Source: Hygrophila difformis (taxonomy: Eukaryota > Streptophyta > Magnoliopsida > Lamiales > Acanthaceae). From it: 64,000 bases of DNA. The stretch is taken from positions 3,224,001 through 3,288,000 of the forward strand of contig JAOANR010000002.1 of NCBI GenBank assembly GCA_030278955.1, in the 5' to 3' direction. The notes under the pieces are model-generated. The model searched no databases and was not told where the DNA came from. It saw only the letters and a list, made by a program, of their open reading frames with translations. Shown piece after piece: positions 1 through 9,705 of the stretch. Numbering within the stretch: the first letter of the stretch is position 1; each line of letters opens with the position of its first letter. The translations under genes and the position numbers were made by a program.

Positions 1-40
1 GTACCCTATTTTTTATTCTTTAACTAGGCCAGCCCATTGC

Positions 41-49
41 TTTATATAA
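41..49 (+). promoter_or_regulatory. TATA box of internal accessory-gene promoter (element 1)
   Basis: TTTATATAAG lies about 150 nt upstream of the ATG at 195. A pyrimidine-rich, AUG-poor leader typical of a plant 5' UTR lies between them. Element 2 has a TATA motif at the same distance from its own leader ATG, which is the main reason to call this a promoter. The transcription start itself cannot be seen. Confidence 0.55.
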
Positions 50-194
50 GACCTATAACCTTCTTATCTTTTCAAATCATTTTCATATCTTTTCATATTC
101 TCTCTTGAGAAGAAACCGCCATCTTTGAAGTTTTTCTTCTTCCCTTATTTGCGAAACTCTCCTTCAGTAACACTCAGCTTCAGGAACAGTCCTA

Positions 195-211
195 ATGGCG
201 AGCAACAACCC
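195..211 (+). CDS. Leader exon supplying the start codon (MASNN + 2 nt)
   Basis: The ATG at 195-197 opens MASNN and is followed by CC and a consensus donor (CC|GTAAGC at 212), so the intron is phase 2. Downstream acceptors at 395-396, 1299-1300, 2214-2215 and 3281-3282 each leave one nucleotide before an open frame, so all four exons join this leader in frame. None of the three F-box exons has an in-frame ATG between its acceptor and the F-box, so each needs an upstream start such as this one. The leader is predicted to give six residues (MASNNP) to each product. The splice junctions are inferred from consensus and phase, not from RNA. Confidence 0.65.
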
Positions 212-396
212 GTAAGCTCTCCGTTCATTTTTCATCGCATTTCTTCCTGGTGTTTAAAGTTGTTACATTCTGCATTATAATGTCTTTACTCATACTAGGG
301 TTTAAGTTTTTCATCCACTGTCGTTCTTCCCTAATTCTAAAACTTGGAGTATAACTTCAACTGATTCTTCTTCTTTAAAATTCGATTAAATAACAG

Positions 397-1108
397 TGAG
401 GAGCAGCCTTCTGAGTCCTCTGCTTTACACCTGACTGATCTTCCATTGGATGTCCTTGGGGAGATTCTGTCACGAGTAGGGCAGAGCAGCTTTGAAGATC
501 TGCTCAAGTGCAAACAAATCTGTTCAACATTCACAATAGCCTCAGAATATCCTATTGTCCTTCGGAGATTTAATGTACAGGATCTAGCCTTTAAAAGAAT
601 TTCCAATGAATCCTCTGGTAAAATCAATTTTCTAGATGCCTGTAGAGAGGCTGAGAATCATATTCTGAATTTGCCCAAGGCCTTGGAATTGTTTGTACAA
701 GGGAAAGAATCTAAGGCATTTCAGATCCTGGATGAAGGAATAGAAGATAACTTTAAGATGTCCCAATATTTTAAAGCTCTATGTTGCCTAAGTAAAAGTT
801 CTAAGGAAGAGATAGAAGCTGGATTTCGTTTAATTAGTCCAATCTTAAGGGATAGATTAAACAGTTATGAATTTAGATACAATTTTCTCACCCTAGTTTC
901 AGAATGGGAATATGTCCCAAATCCATTCTTAGGGCAGGAAAATAGGGAATTCTGTGTTGTAGAAGTTCGTGATCAGGAAACCTTCCATAAGTCATCATAC
1001 TATACAGCCGATCAGGTCTGCTATCTCTGCTGTGACACAAAAAGAGCCATAGCTGACTTTAGGATGGCAGCAGGGGAGAACTTTGATAATTATAGCATTT
1101 ATGAATAA
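397..1108 (+). CDS. F-box-like accessory exon 1 of element 1
   Basis: Joined to the leader at 195-211 this gives a protein of about 242 residues. After a short linker comes an F-box-like start (LTDLPLDVLGEILSRV), then a helical stretch (roughly residues 75-160) with the pattern FLDACREAENH...ALELFVQGKESKAFQILDEGIEDN, resembling the Sel1/TPR-like part of plant F-box proteins of the At2g35280 type. The C-terminal region has NPFLGQENREFC, a His and CYLC, a possible C-H-CxxC zinc site that recurs in all four F-box copies of the window. F-box proteins normally bind SKP1 and bring targets to an SCF ubiquitin ligase; the target here is unknown. The frame is fully open. It lies inside a retrotransposon, not in a host locus. 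Confidence 0.7.
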
Positions 1109-1300
1109 GCTTTTGGACAAAGGAGAAAGAGATTGATGTATGTGACATGTCTTCTAATTTTTAACTTTGAAACTGTCACTAGATCAGATATTTTTGCACA
1201 ATGTAATGTAGCCTGATTTTGATAATAAAATTTAATCTCCTTGCTACATTAATGTTGAGTTTAACTTTGAATTCTGTGTTCTTTCTCCTTTTCTTTTCAG

Positions 1301-2054
1301 AAATGTCGAAAACCCTCAACTCTTGGAAACTCAATTACTTGATTTACCAATAGAGTTACTGGGAGACATTCTGTCAAGACTAGGAATGGAAAGCATAAAG
1401 GCACTTTTTAGAGCGTCCGAAACTTCTAAGCAATTTCTCTCAGCAAGCAGGTCATCGTTAGCTCTAAAGAGAGCTAATTTGGAAACTTGTGCTGTTTGGA
1501 GAGGAGATGCTTATCCAAGTAACCAAGTCAGATTTATTAAAAGATGCCAGGATGCAGGCAACTATATGTTTAATATTGTGCCTGCATTGATAGCCTTTGT
1601 CGAGGATAAAAATGAGGAAAAAGCTTATGAAATTCTTAAGCCTGGTTTAGATGATAAACACAAACCAACCACTTTCATAAGATCCTTTTTACTGCTTTCC
1701 AAACAAGATCCGCAGCTGGATGAGGAAGGAATTCAATTGATCAAATCTGTGACTCAAGATCCTTTTGAACTTCTATTCCTAAAAATGAGTGTTCTCCACT
1801 GGCTCCTTTATGGTGAAAAGTTCCCAAACCCATTCCTTGATCAAGAGGAAAGGAGTTTTTGTAAGAACCACTCTATCCAAGAGCGACAGCAATTACCTTT
1901 TAATGAAAGGATGGAGTGCATTCCTTGTGAACTGTTTGATTATGTCAAGCAGTACAGAAGAGCAAGTGGCGAACTAGGCATATTATTTGAATGGGAGCAA
2001 TGGAACAATGCAGAAGAAGATCAGAATGAAGAAGAACTACTAGAATTAGAATAA
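1301..2054 (+). CDS. F-box-like accessory exon 2 of element 1
   Basis: The acceptor has a strong pyrimidine run (CTTTCTCCTTTTCTTTTCAG). One nucleotide completes the leader codon, giving about 256 residues. The F-box-like segment is LDLPIELLGDILSRLG. The middle helical region has FIKRCQDAGNYMFNIVPALI and AYEILKPGLDDKHKP; the C-terminus has NPFLDQEERSFC, a His and CIPC. The ATG at 1303 is out of frame and soon hits a stop, so the in-frame start must come from another exon. It is a diverged paralogue of the exons before and after it and most like the element 2 copy at 38096-38756. It ends in an acidic tail (EEDQNEEELLELE). Function beyond SCF adaptor is not assignable. Confidence 0.7.
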
Positions 2055-2215
2055 TCTAGAAATCAAGTGATTGATATTTTCTTTGCTTGTATCTTTTGTG
2101 TTTTTGTCTTGGGACAGAGAATTATGTGGATGATTCAAAGCTGTACATCCCTTTTTCCATTAATGAATTGCATTCTTTATTTGTTAATTCTACTTTTGTT
2201 TTTAACTTTACTCAG

Positions 2216-2963
2216 CTATGAAATTGGAACTTCATCAAAGCAACCAAGGACTTCACTAGAGAAATCTGGATCGGGGGAAACTCAGATCACAGATCTTCCC
2301 TATGAGATTCTTGGAAACATTTTATCAAGATTTGCATTTGACCACCTTGAGACTGTCTTTAATTGTAAACTGGTTTGCAAAGAGCTCGAAAAAGCTACTC
2401 ATCATCCTTTAGTCTTGAAAAGGGCTTCTCTTGAAGACTTTACAGCATGGGGATGGGGAACTTTTGAAGAGACACAAAGCATTTTCCTTGAAACCTGCAA
2501 AAATGCAGGAAATTGGATGTACCAGTTACATGAGGCACTGCGTTTATTCGTCAAAGACAAGAATGAACAAGCAGCGTTTGAACTTTTGAAACCTGCAATT
2601 ACTGATAATCACCCCCCATCCATCTATGTAAAAGTTCTTATGCTCTTAAGTAAGGATGAAAGGGAAGAGCAAGAGAAGGGAATTTGGCTCTTCGCTCCTC
2701 TGTGCAAGAATAGACGAAGACTCAAGGATCTTCGACTTCAAGTCAGAGGGTGGTTATCCAGTTATGAGGAATTCATCTCACCTTTTCAAGGACAACCCAA
2801 GAAGAGACTCTGTGACCTTAGGAGCTATTATGATAACAATCATGGTCCCTCAAGGAATACTTATGGAGTTGTGTCAATTTACTGTATGAGGTGCTTAGTT
2901 TCTGAGCATTGTAATCTGTTTCAAAGATTTGGAATTGAGGCAGAGACACCTCCTCATCTGTAA
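2216..2963 (+). CDS. F-box-like accessory exon 3 of element 1
   Basis: The acceptor is TTTTTAACTTTACTCAG at 2215; spliced to the leader the product is about 254 residues. The F-box-like segment is ITDLPYEILGNILSRF with LETVFNCKLVCKELEKA after it, the most canonical of the three. The helical middle has FLETCKNAGNWMYQLHEALRLF and AFELLKPAITDNHPP; the C-terminus has SPFQGQPKKRLC, a His and CMRC. The open frame continues upstream of the acceptor (from 2067) into a hydrophobic stretch. I treat that as intron read-through because the acceptor restores the same architecture and length as the neighbouring copies. Confidence 0.7.
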
Positions 2964-3111
2964 TTGATAGGTTGAATGTCATAAGAAACACCATGCTCTG
3001 TAGTTCCATATTTTCTGATAAACTAGATGTTTTGCTTTTGATTAATGATGTTTTGAATTCGAATTTCCTGCTATTTTCTGATTAAATTAGACTCAGTTAG
3101 CATTGAAATCT

Positions 3112-3140
3112 TCACATTTAGAGCAAATCTCTAAATGTGA
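3112..3140 (+). repeat. Stem-loop A (polypurine-tract-like right arm)
   Basis: Perfect inverted repeat TCACATTTAGAG / CTCTAAATGTGA with a 5-nt loop (CAAAT). The right arm and the bases after it (AAATGTGAGTATGG|TGATG) closely copy the element's own polypurine tract and LTR start at 9102-9118. It lies in the interval between F-box exon 3 and the acceptor of the long ORF. Confidence 0.85.
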
Positions 3141-3212
3141 GTATGGTGATGTCATGAATAGAATGATGAATATAAAAAGAAAAGCTGGTATTATGTTTCT
3201 TTTCTATCATTT

Positions 3213-3241
3213 GCACATTTAGAGTCAAGCTCTAAATGTGA
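3213..3241 (+). repeat. Stem-loop B (polypurine-tract-like right arm)
   Basis: Second copy: CACATTTAGAG / CTCTAAATGTG, perfect 11-bp arms, loop TCAAG, followed by AGTATGGTGAC. It sits about 40 nt upstream of the predicted acceptor of the long ORF. The flanks differ from stem-loop A, so the stems are conserved while surrounding sequence is not. Confidence 0.85.
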
Positions 3242-3282
3242 GTATGGTGACACTAATTTACTAGTTGTTCTTGTTTCTTAAG

Positions 3283-6200
3283 GATTCATAAGATGACCTA
3301 TGAAGAACTTCAAGCTCGAAATATAGAATCGGACAAGAAAGAGAAATCATTCTTGGCAAAGACGAGAACGGTCAAGATGGTAGAAACTATTCGGAGGAGT
3401 GGTGGATGGACAGCAATGCAAATTTCACCTCCAGAATTTTATATCAATCCATTTATGCTTCAACATATACCAGAAAAGGAAAAGGAATCATTGAGGATTG
3501 ATTTAGAAGAAGCATTCTGGGATAAGATGAATAGATTTTGGGATGATCAAATGATAATCCTGATCAATGATAGGCACTGGCCTAATGAAATCAGACTGGA
3601 AAGAATTTTGGAAAGGGAAAGGAAGTGCATGGCTGAGTGGAATCAGGAGTGCTACAGAATTATCAATCCGAAAGATCAGACAGGGCTGGAGCTGGATTAC
3701 TTTGATCCCCAACCACTACCAAAATATGTTAAGCGACTCACCAAATACTGCTGCAAACTTAATGAAATCCGGAATGCTAGAGTCTATGATGCCCAGCAGG
3801 CACTCCCTGCATACATGCCTCCAACATTCCTGAACAAGAAGGGACCCATTGAACAGAATTTCTTAACAAATCTGGCCCTAGATAAGATTATTGATGCTCG
3901 CATCAATTTAAGGCATGATCTCGAGCCTTATTTCAAGAAAGCTAAACAGGGTCAGACGGTATGGAAAGATGTCCTTAGAATCATTCAAGAAGCTAGAAAT
4001 AGCTGGATCAGGTATATGAATAAATGGTCAAAAGGGGATGATCTGAAGAGAAGGATTCTTAAACCAGGGTTGGTAAGGAAACCTAATGAGGAATTTCCTT
4101 TGGAGGAGTTTGCTGAATTGATGCCAGAACAGCAAGCATGGATTAAGGATGCAGAGAAGAGAGAAGCTGAGAGATCAGGCAAAAACAGAAAGCAGAGATC
4201 ATATGCAAAACAGACACCACAAAACATAGTAAGGAATATTTTCAGAGAATCAGTTGTTAATGAAGGACTGGAACCCATAGCGAATTTCAGAAAAGTTTCA
4301 GCTCCATCAATAACACCAGCAGATGCAGATCTACTCATTACAGACAGACCCAATAAGATCATGAAGAGATTACCTCTAACTCTCCAACAGGAAGTTCATG
4401 GATATGTCCAGGAGAGGAAGAAAGAATTCATCGAGAAGTATGTCAGGCATGATGCTATGTGCAGGGAAAATGCATATAAGGAGCACAGACCTTACACTGA
4501 TCAAACACAAGGAAGAATTCAGCAGGTAATTATTGATGATTGGGATGAATGGAATGAGAAATATCTGAATAGAAAGGGAATGAATATCATGCTGAAGGGA
4601 TTAGGCAAGAATTTCTATATTAAGAACCACGATTCAGATGAAGACAGCACAGATGATGAGCAAAGAATTGAGAAGATGAGAGTAGTTGATGAGGTTACAA
4701 CTATTTTGGGAGAAAAGAACGAGGGAAATGATGAAATCCATCCAATTCTGCAAGAGAGTATGGATTGCTATTATGCAAACAAACGAAAGGCAGATCGAGA
4801 ATGGGAGGAACTCATGAGAACTCAAGACAAGAAAGGTAAAAAGAAAGTATCCTCCAAAAAGAGGAAGTCACACAATCTCAGTTCGAGCACTTCAGATGAA
4901 GTACCTTTAGCTAAGAAAAGGACTGGGAAGAAGGTGGAGGCAGGCAGGCCTGAGGAAGCTAGCCGAATTCTGAAGAAGAGGAAAAATAAAGATGAGCTAA
5001 CAACTAAAGAAATCCTGGATCTGACAAAAGACTTGATGGATGAAGATGTTGAGATTCTACAATCAGCTCAAGAAAAGAAAGAAGTTGTTACCTACAAAAG
5101 GAGAGGAAGGTTACCTTCTGAGCAGAAGGAAACCAACCCTGAAGAATTTAAGCAGCAAGGATCTTCTCTTAAGAATGTAGAACAATTGGGAATCATTCCT
5201 GAAAAAGAGAAGCAACAAGAAAAAGAACCTGAAAAGCCAGTTAAAAAGTTCAGGATAAAGATGAAGGCTAGGAAGCCCAAGTATGTAGTACCTGACACCA
5301 GCTCTGAAGAAGAAAAAGTCGAACCAACCCTAGGGATAGTTCCCTACACAGAGAGGTTGGAGCTCACTTCTTACACTAATTTGGAAGTGGGGGATATAGA
5401 TCCAGAGGGCTGGAGAGCATGCATTGAAGAACATCAACCTGATGAACAAGGATCGACTAGACCGAGCACTGATCTCCAACTGGTTCAGATTACTGAAAAA
5501 GATGATAGAGAAGGGCAAGATGAAGATCAACAAGCTCAGGTCAACAGGGATCTTATTCAGAGTCAGATTGATTTACAAGGGTTTTCAGGAGAAAATACTG
5601 AGCAAGATATACCACCAGAACAAGCTGCAGATGAGCAAGAATTTGTAAATCAAATTGAGGAATCAGTGGCAGACATATTTCAGGAACAGACACTGGAAGA
5701 TTTACAGACTTTTGAAGATATGAACTTGCATGGAACTATAGTCGGGAACATGACTCACTCTCTGGAAGGACTGATTAAAAAGTTTAGAAAATTGGCTAGA
5801 GAAGGAGGGAATGCACGTACCTCAGCAGAACAAGCAAGTGAATATGCAGCTAAACTTGAGTCAGAGTTAGAGGAAATTCAACAACAAATAAATCCTGACC
5901 AAGTAATGGAACCATCTCCATTAGCAATTCAAGCTTATGAAGAAGAAGTGCAGAGAAATGAAACTCAAGAAGCTCAGCAGAGAAAATATTTTATGGAAGA
6001 CACTGTCAGCCAATATCTCAGAACACAGACGAATGCTGAAAATCAAATGAATCAATGGCTCCTTCCACCTCAAGTCAGGGATGAAGTAGTTCAGAGAGCA
6101 ATTGTAAGGATGAATGATCCTGAATGGGCCGCAGAACAGAAGAAGAGAGTAGAAGAGTACTTTGGAGTCCAAGGATTTCTAGATTCAGAACCTACTACTA

Positions 6201-8080
6201 TTCCTCTTCTACTAAACGAACCTGTACAGGAAGATCCCACAGAGATCTTAAATCAGCATAGCCTTGAAGTTACTGAGAAGGTAGATACCAGCACGTCATT
6301 GATTTATGATTCAGGTATAGGCAATTCACAACATGATGACACTGATAGAGTTCAAGAAGAACATCCAGAACCTGACCATGAGCAAAACTCAGAACAAGTT
6401 CATGAAGAAAATGTGGAACCTGCTCAAGAAGGAGGCCAAACAGAAGAACAAGAAAATGAGAATGCTGGGGATGAGCAAGAAGGAGCACAAGAGTCTGAGG
6501 GAAATGAATCAGATACATCTGAAGGATCATCCCCCGGAAAAGATGTCCCAGAATTGCTACCTGCGAGTTATTGGGGAAAGAATAGTCCAAAGGTGAGGTT
6601 ATCAATCCCTGACAGCATAGAAAAGAGGACTGAATTTACAGAAGAAGAAATCAAGGTCAAGTTAAATGGAAGAAAGGAAGCATTGGAGAATTACTTGGGT
6701 ATGTCCAAAATGATTGTTCCGGACAAAGGATTTCATCCCAAGTGGCTGGATCACAAGTGTATCAGCTACTGGAGGAGGATCAATGAATGGGACATTTTCA
6801 TGAGACACAATAACAAATGTGGTTATGTGGAACTGACCAGGGAGTTCTATGCTAACTTTGATGTTGAGGCAGAAACAACATGGATTAGAGGGAAAACAGT
6901 GCAAGTCACTGTAGAAACTTTAAATGATCTGATTCAGGCACCTTTGTTAGAACAGCCAGAAGTCAAATCCGAAGTCCTACTGAGGAAGAAAACTCAAGGA
7001 AATAAACTTGTTAATGCTAGAAAAATGGCATTGGGATTCTGTTCAACACACAGAGGAACTGAGCAGAATAAGATTCCATTGAAGAATTTGAAGCCTGAGT
7101 ACTTGCCTACACTTGATTTCTACTACTCAAAGCTCAGACCTACTACAAATTTTCAAGGACCCTCAGCCGGAACTTTCGAGGGATTTGCATTGTTATGGTC
7201 AGGAAGAAAATGCAGTGCTGCACACCATGTTCTCAATGTTATTAAGTCAAGAGTTGGAGAAGATGCAGCATTGGCTTACCCGAATTTAATCAGAAGACTT
7301 TGTGAGAAACAAGGAGTCTCAATCACACCATTTTTACCAGAGATCATAAAGATAGATCCTCCTATTCCATTACCAGAAGACACTTTAAGGGGAGAGTTGA
7401 TTTACCAAATGCCAGACTTAGAGGAACAAACTTCCGAAGGATCAGGATCAAAGGTGCCATCTCCTAAGACAAAAAGGGTCTATCTTCCTTCAAAATCAAG
7501 ATCATATCAGTCAAAAACCTCAACAAAAAGGACAAAGACTGTAACTCCATCGCCTGCATTGAATCCTATTCCAGAAGATGAAGAGTTTGAGAACACTTCT
7601 GCACCATCTCAACCTGTGAGAAAGCCAATGAGGAACACAGTATCTGTGGATGAATCTCAGAATATGAGTACTTCAATCCAAAGTTTTGCACAGTCCATGG
7701 AGATGCTAGTGAAAACTATGTCAGAAGACAAGCATGTTCAGAGAGAAATGGAGCAGAAGAGGATTGAACTTGAGCATGTCAGGATTCAAACTGAGGAGAA
7801 ACTCAGGAAAGAAGAGATGGAGAGGCAAGAGAAGATAAGGAAGGAAGAATGGGATAGACAGGAAAGAATGAGAAGGGAAGAGATGGAAAGATTTGAAAGA
7901 CTGAGAAGAGAAGAACTTGAAGAGAGAAGACAGGAACGAGAAAGGGATATGGAACTGAGGAGACAGGAGCAGTATAACAGCACGAGATTGGTAGACATTC
8001 TTGCCAACCTAGTCTCGGATCTAAAGAAATCTCCATCCATACCACCTAAAGATCCAGACAATGATGCAGGACCATCCTGA
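3283..8080 (+). CDS. Long accessory ORF with putative plant transposon protein (Transposase_32-like) region
   Basis: An uninterrupted frame; the ATG at 3293 gives 1595 residues. Splicing from the leader to the acceptor TTCTTAAG at 3282 would give about 1604. The first 460 residues are charged and Trp/Tyr-rich with no domain I recognise. A long Lys/Glu-rich low-complexity middle follows (about 500-1085). Residues about 1140-1350 resemble the 'putative plant transposon protein' family found next to gag-pol in Athila-type elements (WLDHKCISYWRRINEW, LTREFYANF, WIRGKTVQV). A strongly predicted coiled coil (about 1480-1562, runs of RREEMERQE type) ends the protein. No catalytic motif is visible. 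The frame is intact over 4.8 kb, unusual for plant retroelement accessory genes. Role unknown; a structural or envelope-position protein is possible. Confidence 0.75.
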
Positions 8081-9098
8081 GATCACAGGGGAGTTCTCTG
8101 AAACTTTCTTCTTCTTTTTAATTACAGTCTCTTTTTCTTTATTTCTTTCCTGTTTCCATTAGTTCTGATATAACTTAGGATAGATTTAATATGAAGTTGT
8201 GTCATAGTATTGAATTTCAAGCTAAATAATAATGATAGTAATAATAAACTCAGGGAAGTTAATAAACTGATAAAGGAATAGAAGATGAGTTTAAAAAGTG
8301 GTTCCTGTGGAGACATCTACTTTATAGATTTTCACTGCAAGCATGAGCCGCTCTTGAAAACTGTTCTTAGCTGTAAGCTCTGAGATCGATTGATGTCATT
8401 ACTGGATAAGTAATTTGAAGGTTTTGTGATGATATTAACCTTAGTGATTTGCATACCATAAATAATAACTGCACAAGGTTAAGAGGATTGATCTAATCTA
8501 GTCTCTCTTGGAAGATGAGTGTGCATAAAAAAAAAAGCAAAAAAAAAAAAAGAGAGAGCAAGGGAAATTTTAGAAACAGACGTGGTAAAATAATGTGGAT
8601 ATAAGTAGCTGGCACAACTGCCCCTCTGATTTATAAGTTGAAAAACTTTAAAAGAGCAGAATCAAGGGCATGGGAGTTGAAGTTTCATCTGCAATGTCAG
8701 GTCATGCGACTCCTCCTAATAATGTGAAACCGAGCTATTGAAAGCCACGGAAGGCCACCCCTTGATAAAAAAAAAAAGAGAGAGTGTATTTCAGAATACA
8801 AGATATGCACATGAGTTGGACAGGATTGAGCGTGAGAAGAGAAATCTGGCTAACTAAGGAGCAGAACAATAATTCACATAAATGCAAATCACTTCTGTTA
8901 ATGTTTCCATGAAACCTGGTGAATTTTAAGTCAGGTATGAAGCATCAATTAGTTGAAAGAGTTGAGCTTGGGATAGTTGGAAAAGAGAAGGTAGTGATCC
9001 AGTGGAGTCTTACATGAACATCTTAATCCCAGAAGCCACTAATTGGACTTATTCTTTGAAACTTTACAAGTTTCTTACCACTTGAGGACAAGTGTTTC
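8081..9098 (+). other. Non-coding 3' region of element 1
   Basis: About 1 kb between the long ORF stop and the polypurine tract. It has two A-rich/GA-rich tracts (8527-8562 and 8768-8783) and no ORF or RNA gene I can support. It would form the 3' UTR of the accessory transcripts. Confidence 0.6.
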
Positions 9099-9113
9099 TA
9101 AATGTGAGGATGG
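9099..9113 (+). other. Polypurine tract of element 1
   Basis: CTAAATGTGAGGATGG directly precedes the LTR start TGATGACAGCC. It corresponds to AAATGTGAGGATGT/TGATAATGG at the 3' LTR of element 2. It would prime plus-strand DNA synthesis during reverse transcription. Confidence 0.7.
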
Positions 9114-9299
9114 TGATGACAGCCTTTTGTGATTGTCATTTGCGTCCAATTTAGTGTCTTAATGATGATCTTTTGCTCTTAATTCCATTGATTTTTGATG
9201 AATGATCATAAAGGATTAGAAAAGATGGAAGAAGAATTAAGATTGCAAAGAAGTTGGAAATACATAAAAAATGGCTTGAAATTCTGAGTTTTCGTTGTA

Positions 9300-9660
9300 A
9301 GTCTCGCACGCAGTGTTTCTATTGAACTGATCCACGCTTTGTCATGCAGAAGGAAGTTAAGCTGGAAAACAACAAGAAGTGGAAAGGACAAAGCGAGGAA
9401 AGAAAAGGAATGGTGCGAGGGCTTGTTTCCTAAATCAGGAAAAGATTTAAGAAAAATGTGCGGAGGCTGAAGTCCACGCGATGATGATTGACATCGCGAG
9501 GAAAGGAAGTCTGTGCAAGACAGTTTTATTTGTTATGGCGAGAAGCAGATTCCTTGGAGAAACTGTGAGACCTCGCCTCATCAAGAAAGATGATTACATT
9601 TCTGACTCTCGCTTTGAAGGAACTGGACAAAGCGAGAGGAGAGCTATTCTGATGCGAGCG
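9300..9660 (+). repeat. Cluster of CG-rich inverted motifs upstream of the LTR TATA (element 1)
   Basis: Several copies of CGCGAGG/CCTCGC-type motifs, including a perfect 11-bp inverted repeat CTCTCGCTTTG (9606-9616) / CAAAGCGAGAG (9628-9638). The cluster ends about 40 nt before the LTR TATA box. A second, weaker cluster of the same motif lies at 10570-10920. Element 2 has clusters at similar relative positions with a different core sequence. Confidence 0.6.
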
Positions 9661-9697
9661 GTTATCATCCAAGGCAGAAGCAGTTACAACACCCATC

Positions 9698-9705
9698 TAT
9701 AAATA
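9698..9705 (+). promoter_or_regulatory. LTR TATA box (element 1)
   Basis: TATAAATA about 585 nt into the LTR, followed by a purine- and pyrimidine-rich leader. The element 2 LTR has the same octamer about 700 nt into its LTR, supporting this as the LTR promoter. Confidence 0.55.

Noticed and set aside
2067..2215. Hydrophobic N-terminal extension of F-box exon 3 that looks like a membrane anchor
   Set aside because: Lies before a strong splice acceptor and is absent from the other copies; most likely intron.
9481..9702. 73-residue frame with Arg-rich content
   Set aside because: Overlaps the CG-motif cluster upstream of the LTR TATA; unlikely to be translated.
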